Of a stretch of DNA of 64,000 bases, positions 50,655-59,475 are shown in pieces (within the stretch, counting starts at the first letter, position 1; each line of letters begins with the position of its first letter). The position numbers were made by a program, and so were the translations under genes. A model generated the notes under the pieces. It was given only the letters and a program-made list of their open reading frames with translations. It was not told where the DNA came from and did no database searches. The stretch is from Gemmatimonadaceae bacterium (GTDB lineage Bacteria; Gemmatimonadota; Gemmatimonadetes; Gemmatimonadales; Gemmatimonadaceae): the NCBI GenBank assembly GCA_035533015.1, contig DATLUQ010000051.1, positions 1 to 64,000 of the forward strand. Direction: 5' to 3'.

Positions 50655-51926
50655 TCAGACCTTCCAGATGATGTTGCGGCGTCGCAGCACGACCAGAATG
50701 CCATACCAGAGTAATACGAAGACCACGGCAAAGGCGAGGGACGCATTCACCGGCGACGCCCACGAGAGAAAGAGCGACCGGAAGATCGCCTCCTCCAACG
50801 GGACGGTTTGTCCGTGGTACTGCACGGACAGCACCGAGTAAATCATGCGGGCCATGAAAAACGAGCCGACGTAGGCAGTGAGCGGATTCAGGCCGAAGAC
50901 GACCCATGGGCCGGTCCACCGCTTTACCCCCTGCACATCGACGATCCACATGATCGTCGCGATCGCCACGGACGCCACGCCCGCGGTGAACACGACGTAC
51001 GAACTTGTCCAGAGATTCTTGTTGATGGGGAACACCCAGTTCCACATCAACCCGACCATCATACCCAGGGCGCCCACCGCGAACAGCGCACTGACGCGGT
51101 CGAGCAAGGATCGCTCTTGTTTGACGATCCAACGGCCTGCAAGGTTGCCAAGCAGACAAGTGGCGACGGCGGGGATGGTCGAGAAGAAACCCTCAGGATC
51201 CCAGGTTAAGCTGTTCCCCCACGTGTGATTGCCCAGGCCGAACCGCGTCCAGTCGAGCAAAGTCCGATCCCACCACGCCGCCATGGTCGTCTCGGGGCGG
51301 TCGAGGAGCAGGGCGCCGATGGTGCCGTGGGTACCCGGAACGGGCAGGCAGGTGAGCACGAACCAGTAGCCGAAGAGTATGACGGCGACGACGATCACGA
51401 GCTGTTTCACCGACGCGCGGCGCGAGATGAGGCCGGCGGCAATGTACGCCAGTCCGATGCGCTGGAGCACGCCGAGGATGCGCCAATCATACAGGCGGTC
51501 CACGACGCGCTGGACGAACGTGGGATCGGGGTTCCCAGGGATGGCGGACCAGGTGAAGAACGGAACGCCATTGAGGAGGAATCCGAACAGGAAGATGAGG
51601 GCGCCGCGGCGAACGATCTGGCGGCGAATATCGCTTTCGGCGTCTCCACGGCCACGGCGTGCGGAGAGGGAAAGTTCGGTGGTGATGCCAACGATGAAGA
51701 GGAAGAACGGAAAGATGAGATCGGTGGGGGTCCACCCGTTCCAGGCCGCGTGCTCGAGAGGCGGATAGATGGCGCTCCATGTGCCCGGCGTGTTCACCAG
51801 CAGCATCCCGGCGATGGTGAGGCCGCGGAACACGTCGAGCGAGAGCAGCCGCTCGCGGGGAGCGGTGCTCGCTCGGGGCGCGGGCTGCGCCGTGGAGGCG
51901 GGGACTGGGGAACTGATCGGCGGCAT
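50655..51926 (-). CDS. DUF5009/HGSNAT-type membrane acyltransferase
   Basis: 423 residues with about ten membrane helices. Family marks are L-S-L-D-V-F-R-G-L-T-I-A-G-M near residue 30, H-A-A-W-N-G-W-T-P-T-D-L-I-F-P-F-F-L-F and W-V-V-F-G-L-N-P-L. This matches the heparan-alpha-glucosaminide N-acetyltransferase/NagX group, which moves acetyl groups from CoA across the membrane to glucosamine-type sugars. The catalytic His of this group may be H59 in E-H-A-A-W (tentative). It is probably involved in acetylating envelope or breakdown sugars. It lies 71 bases upstream of dacB on the same strand. Confidence 0.85.
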   Translation of the reverse strand: MPPISSPVPASTAQPAPRASTAPRERLLSLDVFRGLTIAGMLLVNTPGTWSAIYPPLEHAAWNGWTPTDLIFPFFLFIVGITTELSLSARRGRGDAESDIRRQIVRRGALIFLFGFLLNGVPFFTWSAIPGNPDPTFVQRVVDRLYDWRILGVLQRIGLAYIAAGLISRRASVKQLVIVVAVILFGYWFVLTCLPVPGTHGTIGALLLDRPETTMAAWWDRTLLDWTRFGLGNHTWGNSLTWDPEGFFSTIPAVATCLLGNLAGRWIVKQERSLLDRVSALFAVGALGMMVGLMWNWVFPINKNLWTSSYVVFTAGVASVAIATIMWIVDVQGVKRWTGPWVVFGLNPLTAYVGSFFMARMIYSVLSVQYHGQTVPLEEAIFRSLFLSWASPVNASLAFAVVFVLLWYGILVVLRRRNIIWKV

Positions 51927-51985
51927 CTGGGGATACTAGTATAGCCCGGCGGGGCTCCCGCCGAAATGACTTCAGGAGGTGGCCG

Positions 51986-52477
51986 GTGCGGAACAATATC
52001 TTGCGCGAGGGCAGCGTCGCCGGTGTTCTGGGTGCGACGAGTGTGGCCGGCTGGTTTTTCATCGTGGATGTCGTGCTGCGTCATCCATTCCAGACGCCGA
52101 TCGAACTCGGCCGCGGGTTCTTCACGCTGTTCGGGCAGACGACCAACGGGAATACCGACCTGCTGGTGGTGATCGGGTATACAGTGTTCCACTACCTGGC
52201 GTTCATTGCGGCCGGGATCGTCGTCGCAGCAATCGTTCACTGGGCAGAGCAGCAGCCGACGGTGCTAGCCGGGGCGATGATCCTGTTCGTGGCCTTCGAG
52301 GTTGGCTTCTATGGGCTCAGCTCGGCATTCGACAGCATCCCGGTGCTGGGGGTGCTGGCGTGGTACAACGTGGCGGTGGGCAATCTGATTGCGTCGATCA
52401 CGATGGGGGCGTACATGTGGCGCGCCCATCCGGGGCTCAAGGCGGAGCTGATCTACGCGCTGGAAGGCAGGGAATAG
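51986..52477 (+). CDS. four-helix membrane protein of unknown function
   Basis: 163 residues from the GTG at 51986, with AGGAGG seven bases upstream. Four hydrophobic helices: GVLGATSVAGWFFIVDVV (residues 12-30), VVIGYTVFHYLAFIAAGIVVAAI (about 62-84), LAGAMILFVAFEVGFYGL (about 93-110) and LGVLAWYNVAVGNLIASITMGAY (about 118-140). H-Y-L-A-F and F-H-Y within helix 2 recall quinone- or haem-associated membrane proteins, but this is not firm. I do not recognise the family. A true U-tract terminator follows. Confidence 0.7.
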   Translation: MRNNILREGSVAGVLGATSVAGWFFIVDVVLRHPFQTPIELGRGFFTLFGQTTNGNTDLLVVIGYTVFHYLAFIAAGIVVAAIVHWAEQQPTVLAGAMILFVAFEVGFYGLSSAFDSIPVLGVLAWYNVAVGNLIASITMGAYMWRAHPGLKAELIYALEGRE

Positions 52478-52501
52478 CGGCCGCGCCGCGGGATGAAATG
52501 A

Positions 52502-52537
52502 AGGCCGGGCGCCCCATCCGGGGTGCCCGGCCTTTTT
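52502..52537 (+). terminator. Rho-independent terminator
   Basis: A 14-bp stem with one G-T pair (AGGCCGGGCGCCCC / GGGGTGCCCGGCCT) and a short ATCC loop, followed on the plus strand by a T-run. It sits 24 bases after the stop of the four-helix membrane protein gene and before the end of the oxidase operon on the other strand. It is the only classical U-tract terminator I saw. Confidence 0.85.
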
Positions 52538-52564
52538 CGCGGAGCGATCGGTGGCTGCGGCGGG

Positions 52565-52924
52565 CTATCCGGTGTGGATGGCCAGGTGGCCGAACAGGAA
52601 GAGCAGAGCGACGATCGTCGTCATGGCGATGATCAGGGGCCCGGTGAACAGTGCGCGGAAGAGCCGGTGATCGTAGCGCAGGTGCATATAGAACATGACG
52701 ACGATGGCGAACTTGACCGCCGACAGGATCAGCAGCGTCGGCACGAACAGGTGTGATGCGACGAAGCTGGGGATGTAGTAGATCCACACCTCGGCCATCG
52801 TGATGAGGGTGAGGATGACCGCGACCTTCCAATACACGGACCAGGTCGGATGCTCCTTTTCCATGCCCATCGCGGAGTGGTCCACGTGGGTGGGGTGAGC
52901 GTCGGCCGAGGGATCGTGAGCCAT
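52565..52924 (-). CDS. ctaF: cytochrome c oxidase subunit IV (prokaryotic type)
   Basis: 119 residues, start ATG. A His-rich N-terminal tail (residues 1-20) precedes three membrane helices: VYWKVAVILTLITMAEVWIYYI, LFVPTLLILSAVKFAIVVMFYMHL and ALFTGPLIIAMTTIVALLFLFGHL. The V-V-M-F-Y-M-H-L motif in the second helix is typical of the small subunit IV of caa3/cox-type oxidases. It likely stabilises the complex. Last gene of the oxidase operon; ten bases separate it from subunit III. Confidence 0.9.
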   Translation of the reverse strand: MAHDPSADAHPTHVDHSAMGMEKEHPTWSVYWKVAVILTLITMAEVWIYYIPSFVASHLFVPTLLILSAVKFAIVVMFYMHLRYDHRLFRALFTGPLIIAMTTIVALLFLFGHLAIHTG

Positions 52925-52934
52925 GGTGGTCTCG

Positions 52935-53606
52935 TTAGTGGATGAGGTACACGAGGGTGAAGATCGCGATCCAGACCACGTCTACAAAGTGCCAGTAGAG
53001 CGCGGCGATGTCTACGATCAGTGCGTCCTTCGGTTGGAGGCCGCGTTTGAAGTCGATGGCGAGGAGCGTGAGCAGCCAGAGGACGCCGGCGGTCACGTGG
53101 GCGCCGTGGAAGCCGGTGAGCGTGAAGAACGACGATCCGAACAGGTTGGTACGGATGGTGAGTCCTTCATGTACGAACGACGTGAACTCGAATGCCTGAA
53201 AGCCGAGGAAGGTGGTGCCGAGCAGCGCGGTCATGAACAGCCACAGCTTGGAGCTGCCGAGGACCTTCTCACCGAACGAGTGCTTGGGCTTATCGGCGTT
53301 CTCGACGGCGGCCAACGCGAGTACCATGGCGAGCGACGACATGAGCAGCACGAAGGTGGAGGCCGACGTCACGGGGATGTTGAGGATCGGCTTCATCACC
53401 GTGTCGCAGACAGGCGGACTGCATACCTCGTGCGGGAACGGGCCCGTCACACTGCGGCCCTTGTAGATCAGGTAGGTCGAGATGAGCGACGCGAACAGCA
53501 TGCACTCCGACCCGATGAAGGCCCAAATCGCCACCTTGCGGTGATCGAGGCCCGTGGTGGTCGGCGTGTGCCCTTGGTGCTCGACTGCAGCTGCTGGATT
53601 GGCCAT
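52935..53606 (-). CDS. ctaE: cytochrome c oxidase subunit III
   Basis: 223 residues, start ATG. Five membrane helices, with the subunit III marks W-A-F-I-G-S-E-C-M-L-F near the start, F-H-G-A-H-V-T-A-G in the fourth helix and A-L-Y-W-H-F-V-D-V-V-W near the end. The length is that of five-helix subunit III proteins, shorter than the seven-helix form. It supports proton pumping and stability of the oxidase. It lies 79 bases after subunit I on the same strand. Confidence 0.93.
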   Translation of the reverse strand: MANPAAAVEHQGHTPTTTGLDHRKVAIWAFIGSECMLFASLISTYLIYKGRSVTGPFPHEVCSPPVCDTVMKPILNIPVTSASTFVLLMSSLAMVLALAAVENADKPKHSFGEKVLGSSKLWLFMTALLGTTFLGFQAFEFTSFVHEGLTIRTNLFGSSFFTLTGFHGAHVTAGVLWLLTLLAIDFKRGLQPKDALIVDIAALYWHFVDVVWIAIFTLVYLIH

Positions 53607-53685
53607 TGATTGAACCGTGATTGCGTTGTGCGACAGCTAAAGGAATCGGGAACGGTGCGCAGATGCTCCCGCGCGCCGGGACGGG

Positions 53686-55539
53686 CTATTCCAGCGGACT
53701 GAGCAGCCAGCTGTAGAGCGAGATCACCATGCCGGCGGCGCCACCGAATATGAAGGTATAGGCCATCGGCCAGTTGTTCTTGTGGATAAACAGGAGGCCC
53801 GAGAACATGAGGGTCATGAACAGGGCCGTGAATAGCGGCTTTATGGTCGGGAACGGCATCGGGATGCCAAGTTCCTTGGCCGTCTTGATCCGATCTCCGT
53901 CATGGAACTCCGGCACGTTGCCCTTGTGGTCCCACAGGGGATAGCGTGAGGACACAGTCGGGATCGTGGCGAAGTTGTAGTCGGGTGGGGGCGACGGGAG
54001 CGACCATTCCAGCGAGGGGGCGTTCCACGGGTTGTGGCCGGCCACGGCGCCCTTCTTGCGGCTACGGACGAAGTTCCAGACAAAGAGGAGCGTGGCGAAG
54101 CCGAGCAGGTAGGCGCCGTACGACGACATCAGGTTGTACGTATCGAAGCCCTGGTTGGCGTCGTAGCGGTAGATGCGGCGCGGCATGCCGGCGAGACCAG
54201 AGAAGTGCATCGGGAAGAAGGTAAGGTTCATCCCGATGAAGGTGAGCCAGAAATGCCAATTGCCGAGCTTCTCGCTCATCAGGTGTCCGGTGAGCTTCGG
54301 ATAGTAGTAGTAGATGCCGGCAAAAATGCCCATCATCGACCCGCCGAACAACACGTAATGGAAGTGGGCGACGACGAAGTAGCTGTCGGTCTGCTGTAGG
54401 TCAGCGGGCGGCGACGCGTGCATGACACCGGAAATCCCGCCGATGGTGAAGAGCGCGATGAGCGCGATGGCGAATTTGCAGGCCACCGTGAAGCGCACGT
54501 TGCCGCCCCACATTGTGAAGATCCAGTTGAAGATCTTCACTCCCGTCGGAATGCCGATGAGGAGCGTGGTCACGCCGAATACCGTGTCGGCAATCGGACC
54601 GAGGCCGACGGCGAACATGTGGTGCGCCCATACGCCGAAGCCGAGGAAGGCGATCAGCATGCCCGAGTACACCATCACCGGGTACCCGAACAGTGGTTTT
54701 CCGGAGAACGTGGGGAGCACCTCGGATACGAGGCCGAACGCTGGCAGGATGAGGATGTAGACCTCGGGGTGGCCGAAGATCCAGAACAGATGCTGCCAGA
54801 GGAGCGGATCGGCGCCGGCTGCCAACTCGTAGAACTGGGTGCCGAAGAAGCGGTCGAATTGCAGGAACACGAGGGCGACCGTAATCACGGGGAAGGCCAG
54901 GACGAGCAGGAACTGCACGATGAACGCCATCCAGGTGAACATCGGCATGCGCATGAGCTGCATGCCGGGCGCCCGCATGTTGATGATCGTGGTGATGAAG
55001 TTGAACGCTGCGGCCAGCGAGGAAACGCCGAGGATCTGGATGCCGAGCACCCAGAAGTCGATGTTGAGGCCGGGGTTGAACTGCATGGTGGTGAGCGGTG
55101 CGTAGCCGAACCAGCCGCCATCGGGGGCGGCGCCCACGAGCCATGACACGTTGATGAAGATGCCGCCGAACAGGAATACCCAGTAACTGAACGCGTTGAG
55201 CCGCGGGAAGGCCACGTCGCGGGCCCCGATCTGCAGCGGGATCAGAAAATTGAAGAAGGCGGCCGACAACGGCATGATCGCGAGGAAGATCATGGTCGTA
55301 CCGTGCATCGTGAACAGCTCATTGAACGTAGTCGCCGAGACGACGGTTCCGTTCGGGTGCATCAGCTGGGCACGGATGATCTCGGCTTCGAGGCCGCCTA
55401 TCAGGAAGAACGTCAGCGCGGTAACGAGATACAGCACCCCGATCCGCTTGTGATCAACAGTGGTGAGCCAGCTCCAGATTCCCGTGTTGGACGCTTCGTG
55501 CGTCGAAACGTAGGGCGGGGCGGCGGCGGTTGTGGCCAT
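53686..55539 (-). CDS. ctaD: cytochrome c oxidase subunit I
   Basis: 617 residues, start ATG. Twelve core membrane helices with haem and copper ligands: His in T-M-H-G-T-T-M, the G-H-P-E-V-Y loop (CuB His, the proton-channel Glu and cross-linked Tyr), W-A-H-H-M-F (CuB histidines) and A-H-F-H-Y-V (haem ligands). Glu in G-H-P-E-V assigns it to the A1 group of haem-copper oxidases. A C-terminal extension of about 70 residues adds two further helices after residue 560 (LFTALFMTLMFSGLLFI and AYTFIFGGAAGMVISLYSWLL). The extension is typical of some caa3 oxidases and resembles part of subunit III/IV. Confidence 0.95.
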   Translation of the reverse strand: MATTAAAPPYVSTHEASNTGIWSWLTTVDHKRIGVLYLVTALTFFLIGGLEAEIIRAQLMHPNGTVVSATTFNELFTMHGTTMIFLAIMPLSAAFFNFLIPLQIGARDVAFPRLNAFSYWVFLFGGIFINVSWLVGAAPDGGWFGYAPLTTMQFNPGLNIDFWVLGIQILGVSSLAAAFNFITTIINMRAPGMQLMRMPMFTWMAFIVQFLLVLAFPVITVALVFLQFDRFFGTQFYELAAGADPLLWQHLFWIFGHPEVYILILPAFGLVSEVLPTFSGKPLFGYPVMVYSGMLIAFLGFGVWAHHMFAVGLGPIADTVFGVTTLLIGIPTGVKIFNWIFTMWGGNVRFTVACKFAIALIALFTIGGISGVMHASPPADLQQTDSYFVVAHFHYVLFGGSMMGIFAGIYYYYPKLTGHLMSEKLGNWHFWLTFIGMNLTFFPMHFSGLAGMPRRIYRYDANQGFDTYNLMSSYGAYLLGFATLLFVWNFVRSRKKGAVAGHNPWNAPSLEWSLPSPPPDYNFATIPTVSSRYPLWDHKGNVPEFHDGDRIKTAKELGIPMPFPTIKPLFTALFMTLMFSGLLFIHKNNWPMAYTFIFGGAAGMVISLYSWLLSPLE

Positions 55540-55559
55540 GCGTCAGCGTCTCCGTGCGG

Positions 55560-56822
55560 TTACTTCAGGGTCTGCAGATATGCGACGATGTCGGCGATCT
55601 GCTGATCGGTCAGGTTGCCCATGGTCGTGGGCTTTCCGGTGGCGGGGTCGATCTGGCCTTTGCCGAGCGTGTACATGATCACGCCCGGTTTCATGACGCG
55701 GGCGTTCTTGATCCACAGCTCGAGGTGCTGCTTGTCATTCGGGTACAGGCCGGCGGCGATGGTGGTCCGCGAGGCGATGTGCGTGAGATCGGGCCCGAGA
55801 ATCGCCTGCATCATCGGGTTGCCCTTGATCGTGTGGCAGGCGAGGCACATGCTCTGCCCGGCCGAGATGAGCTTTTCGCCTTCCAGCGGATCGCCGGTGA
55901 GTGACTGGTCGAAGGTCATCCCCGGCGGAAGTGGTGTCGCGGGAACAGCGTATCTCGGAATATTCGCCCGCGGGAAGCTCACGAAACTCGCGGTGGCCGG
56001 TGCGGCCTGGGCGACCGGCATGGCCGAGGCGATCGCTGCTCCCTTGGCCATGGCTGGCGTCTTGGCTTTCGTCGTGTCGGGAAGGAGCGAGACGGCGGGC
56101 TGCTCCTGATTGTGCGTCCACGCCGCAAACTCGGCGGGTGCCACCGTGAACACCTTGAACCGCATGTTGGCGTGTGAGGTGCCGCAAAATTCGGCGCAGA
56201 AGCCGTTGAACACGTCGTCGCCGACCGAATCGGGAGTGAACCACAGGTAGTTGGTGTGGTTTGAGATCAGGTCGCGCTTGCCGCCCAACTCAGGGATCCA
56301 GAACGAATGGATCACGTCGGCCGTCCTGAGCGTGAAGTTCACCGTGCGGCCGATCGGCAGGTAGAGTTCATTGGCCGTGGTGATCCCGTACTGGGGATAC
56401 TGGAACTCCCACCACCACTGATGGCCAGTGACGGTGACCTGGAGGGCGTCCTGGGCTGCCGGCGCCTCCGTCTTGAAGATCGTCCGCACCGTGGGTACGG
56501 CGATCATGGCCAGAATAAGGGCCGGAATGGACGTCCAGAGGATCTCGAGCTTCGTGTTGCCGTGGACCTGCTGCGGCGGCGGCTGGCCCTCGCGCTTCCG
56601 GAACTTGATGAGCGCGATGAGCAGGATGCTTTCGACGAACACGAACACAAACGATCCGAGCCAGATCAGAATGTCGAACAAGTGTCCGATATCCCGATTG
56701 AACTCCGTATGGTGCGTGAAGATCGAGTTGGGATGTGCGGGGGCGCATGCAGCGAGCAGCACTGCGAGCACGGCCGTCAGCGCGGCGGTAGTCAGCCGAC
56801 GCGGGCGGGAATGTGGATCCAT
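55560..56822 (-). CDS. ctaC: cytochrome c oxidase subunit II fused to cytochrome c (caa3 type)
   Basis: 420 residues. A lipoprotein signal ends at L-A-A-C-A (Cys near residue 26), then two membrane helices, a cupredoxin domain with the complete CuA site C-A-E-F-C-G-T-S-H-A-N-M (about residues 210-221), a Pro/Ala linker and a C-terminal cytochrome c with C-L-A-C-H near residue 340 and an axial Met in K-P-G-V-I-M-Y. The fusion defines a caa3-type oxidase that takes electrons directly through its own cytochrome c. First gene of the operon; the promoter at 56898-56926 precedes it. No Sco or haem A synthase genes follow. Confidence 0.95.
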   Translation of the reverse strand: MDPHSRPRRLTTAALTAVLAVLLAACAPAHPNSIFTHHTEFNRDIGHLFDILIWLGSFVFVFVESILLIALIKFRKREGQPPPQQVHGNTKLEILWTSIPALILAMIAVPTVRTIFKTEAPAAQDALQVTVTGHQWWWEFQYPQYGITTANELYLPIGRTVNFTLRTADVIHSFWIPELGGKRDLISNHTNYLWFTPDSVGDDVFNGFCAEFCGTSHANMRFKVFTVAPAEFAAWTHNQEQPAVSLLPDTTKAKTPAMAKGAAIASAMPVAQAAPATASFVSFPRANIPRYAVPATPLPPGMTFDQSLTGDPLEGEKLISAGQSMCLACHTIKGNPMMQAILGPDLTHIASRTTIAAGLYPNDKQHLELWIKNARVMKPGVIMYTLGKGQIDPATGKPTTMGNLTDQQIADIVAYLQTLK

Positions 56823-56897
56823 GCGGGGGTCCTTGTACCGACAGTGGGAAATGCGCTCCGGCCGAGGGAGCGCAAGCGGGTGAAAAACAGCAGAGGC

Positions 56898-56926
56898 AAC
56901 CTACGGATTGCCCAGGGCTAAATCAA
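56898..56926 (-). promoter_or_regulatory. cytochrome oxidase operon promoter, TTGATT-N17-TAGGTT
   Basis: On the minus strand TTGATT (56926-56921), 17-base spacer and TAGGTT (56903-56898) lie 75 bases before the ctaC start. Both hexamers and the spacing are identical to those before gyrA. Confidence 0.65.
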
Positions 56927-56982
56927 GCGATTTTCGGTGTCCCCCCCCCGCGCGCCGCGATTCTGCGGGAACAAACGGCGGG

Positions 56983-56997
56983 GTGCCCGTCGGGCAC
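56983..56997 (-). terminator. short hairpin after the 128-aa gene
   Basis: A 6-bp stem (GTGCCC / GGGCAC) with a three-base loop follows the stop of the minus-strand gene at 57013 by 15 bases. A T-containing but not continuous run follows on the minus strand. A run of nine C begins at 56941 close by. It may be a weak terminator. Confidence 0.35.
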
Positions 56998-57012
56998 AGC
57001 CGACCGGAACTT

Positions 57013-57399
57013 CTAGCCGCCAGCGTGGTCGGGCTGCTCTTCGTCGTGGATGGAATGTTTTTCGACCACTTGCTTGGCGGTGAGTTCGAGGGCCTGGGTG
57101 AGTTGGGCCACCCCCTCGCGCATTTGCCGGATGCGCGTCGGCTCGCTGGAGCCGCGGCTGATCGCCAGCGTGATCGCAAACACCTGATCAGAGATGACGC
57201 CAAACTGGCCCTTGAGCAAGCCGCCGAGGGCGGGGAGCTGCCGCTTGAGGTTGTTGAAGTAGGGACTCGTGGGCGTCTGGCGCTTCACTGCCAGCGCGTA
57301 CTGCTCCACGAGACCGTGGATGCGGTGGAGGATGGTGGTCGCATCGTCGAGCGTCTTGAGTTTCGCCTGACCGGCGCCGTCGAGTTTGAGTCCAGCCAT
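57013..57399 (-). CDS. helical protein of unknown function, 128 aa
   Basis: 128 residues from the ATG at 57399. It is predicted to be almost wholly alpha-helical: MAGLKLDGAGQAKLKTLDDATTI opens a helix pair, followed by N-N-L-K-R-Q-L-P-A-L-G-G-L-L-K and a long final helix ending in E-L-T-A-K-Q-V-V-E-K-H. There is no membrane segment or signal. It resembles four-helix bundle proteins in general, without a specific match. It starts 31 bases after the stop of the aspartate ammonia-lyase fusion gene and is probably on the same transcript, so it may partner that enzyme. Confidence 0.65.
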   Translation of the reverse strand: MAGLKLDGAGQAKLKTLDDATTILHRIHGLVEQYALAVKRQTPTSPYFNNLKRQLPALGGLLKGQFGVISDQVFAITLAISRGSSEPTRIRQMREGVAQLTQALELTAKQVVEKHSIHDEEQPDHAGG

Positions 57400-57430
57400 G
57401 GGATGCCGCGGGGATCGGGAGAAAGAGGGG

Positions 57431-59299
57431 CTACGCCTTGGTGGCGCGCGGGGCGGTCATCCGCTCCGGATCGAGAATCCGGTCGATCTGCTGGCGCGTG
57501 AGCAGTTTCTGCTCGAGGACCAACTCGGTGACCCCGCGGCCCGTGTCGAGCGCGGCCTTGGCGATCTGCGTGGCCTTGTCGTAGCCGATGACCGGCACGA
57601 GGGCGGTCACGATCCCGATCGAATGCTCGACGAAGTCGCGCATCCGCTGCGGATTGGCCGTGATGCCGGTGACGCACCGCTCGCGGAGTACGACGCAGGC
57701 GTTGCGCAGCGTATCGACGCTACGCAGCAACCGGTAGGCGATCACGGGTTCGAACACGTTGAGCTGCAGCTGACCGGCTTCGGCGGCCATGGTCACCGTC
57801 ACGTCACCGCCGATGACGTCAAAGCACACTTGGTTCACGACCTCGGGGATCACCGGGTTCACCTTGCCGGGCATGATCGAAGAGCCGGGCTGCATGGCCG
57901 GCAAGTTGATCTCGCCGAGTCCGGTGCGCGGTCCCGAACTGAGGAGCCGCAGGTCATTGCAGATCTTGGAGAGTTTGACGGCGCAGCGTTTGAGGACGCC
58001 GGAGAGCTGGACGAAGGCTCCCGTGTCCGAGGTGGCCTCCACCAGGTCGGGCGCCGTGATGAGCGAGAGCCCGGTGATCTGGGAGAGATGCTCGCGCACC
58101 TTCTCGGCGTAGCCTGGCGGGGCATTGATACCAGTGCCGATCGCCGTCGCCCCCATGTTGATCTCGCGAATCAGCGCCTGAGCCTCGCCCAGGCGGTCCA
58201 CGTCTTCGAGAATCGTATGGCCGAAGGCGGCGAACTCCTGGCCGAGCGTCATCGGCACGGCGTCCTGCAGCTGAGTGCGACCCATCTTGATGAACGGCGA
58301 GAACTCGTCAGCCTTGGCGAGAAAAGCGTTCACGAGGTCGCGCATCGCGGCGCGGAGTCCCTCAATGCTGGTGTGGAGGGCCACCTTCACCGCCGTCGGA
58401 TAGACGTCGTTGGTGGACTGGCTGAGATTCACGTGGTTGTTGGGGTGCACCACGGCGTAGTCGCCACGCGGCTTGTGCATGAGTTCGAGCGCGCGGTTGG
58501 CGATCACCTCGTTGGCATTCATGTTGGTAGACGTCCCGGCGCCGCCCTGGATGGCGTCCACCATGAAGTGCTCGTGGTGGCGCCCGGCCCGGATCTCCAT
58601 GGCTGCCTCATCGATGGCATGGGCCACGTCGCGCGGTAGCAGTCCGAGGTCGGCGTTGGCTCGGGCGGCGGCGGCCTTCACGGCGGCCAGGGCCTCGACC
58701 AGCGACGGAAATTCGCGGATTGGAACGCCGGTGATCGGGAAGTTCTCCAGCGCGCGCAGCGTCTGCACGCCGTACAGGGCGTCAGCGGGCACGTCGCGCT
58801 CGCCGAGCAGGTCGTGCTCGCGCCGCGTCTGGCCGCCCGTGAAGCCAAGGGCCCGGCCGCGTCCGGCCAGGGTGGCGTCTGCGGCCTTCAGACGCTGGGC
58901 GATGGCGCGCGCGGCCCGGGTGACCAGCGCCGCATGCAGCGCCGGCGTGTCCTTGAGCAGCGGCTCGACCACGTCCTTGCGGAACATCAGGGCTTCGGTC
59001 TTGACCAGGGCCCGCCCCGAAACACCGTGGGGCGAATCGTCGAGCAGCAGCCCTTCGCCGATCACCTCGCCCGGACCGAGCGTGGCGAGCGGGGTGGAGT
59101 TGTTGGCTTGCTCGATGGCCACACTTCCGGCGAGCAGCACGGCGAAGAACTCGCGTGGTTCGCCCTCGCGGAACAGCATGGCGCCAGGCTCGTAGGTTGT
59201 GGGAACCCCGGCCCGAATGAGATGCCAGCGGAGCGATTCGGGCAGACTCTGGAAGAATGCGACGTTCTTGACTTGGTCCTGCCGGGTGGGGCGCGTCAT
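57431..59299 (-). CDS. aspA: aspartate ammonia-lyase with N-terminal cyclic-nucleotide-binding domain
   Basis: 622 residues. Residues 10-135 form a CRP/cNMP-type beta-roll: P-G-A-M-L-F-R-E-G-E, L-L-A-G-S-V and a phosphate-cassette-like G-E-G-L-L-L-D-D-S-P-H-G-V-S-G-R-A, where the Glu and Arg that contact cyclic nucleotides are kept. A linker follows, then the fumarase/aspartase domain from about residue 155 (R-x-E-x-D-x-L-G), with S-T-N-D near 310 and the signature G-S-S-I-M-P-G-K-V-N-P near 475. Aspartase converts L-aspartate to fumarate and ammonia. Aspartate specificity versus fumarase is favoured by similarity but not certain. Ligand control by the added domain is an inference. Confidence 0.88.
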   Translation of the reverse strand: MTRPTRQDQVKNVAFFQSLPESLRWHLIRAGVPTTYEPGAMLFREGEPREFFAVLLAGSVAIEQANNSTPLATLGPGEVIGEGLLLDDSPHGVSGRALVKTEALMFRKDVVEPLLKDTPALHAALVTRAARAIAQRLKAADATLAGRGRALGFTGGQTRREHDLLGERDVPADALYGVQTLRALENFPITGVPIREFPSLVEALAAVKAAAARANADLGLLPRDVAHAIDEAAMEIRAGRHHEHFMVDAIQGGAGTSTNMNANEVIANRALELMHKPRGDYAVVHPNNHVNLSQSTNDVYPTAVKVALHTSIEGLRAAMRDLVNAFLAKADEFSPFIKMGRTQLQDAVPMTLGQEFAAFGHTILEDVDRLGEAQALIREINMGATAIGTGINAPPGYAEKVREHLSQITGLSLITAPDLVEATSDTGAFVQLSGVLKRCAVKLSKICNDLRLLSSGPRTGLGEINLPAMQPGSSIMPGKVNPVIPEVVNQVCFDVIGGDVTVTMAAEAGQLQLNVFEPVIAYRLLRSVDTLRNACVVLRERCVTGITANPQRMRDFVEHSIGIVTALVPVIGYDKATQIAKAALDTGRGVTELVLEQKLLTRQQIDRILDPERMTAPRATKA

Positions 59300-59475
59300 A
59301 GGACCGTAAGCTACGCGCTGTGTACGGGGCCCGGTAGCGAACGCCCGAGGCCACCGGCACGGGCCTCCGCAGGCGGACGACGGGGGACCCGCCGCCGAGG
59401 GGGGTCACCTCTCGTATTGGGGCGAGAAACCGCGTAAGATTGCTCGAACGTCCGTCATATTCTGGAGGAAGTATC

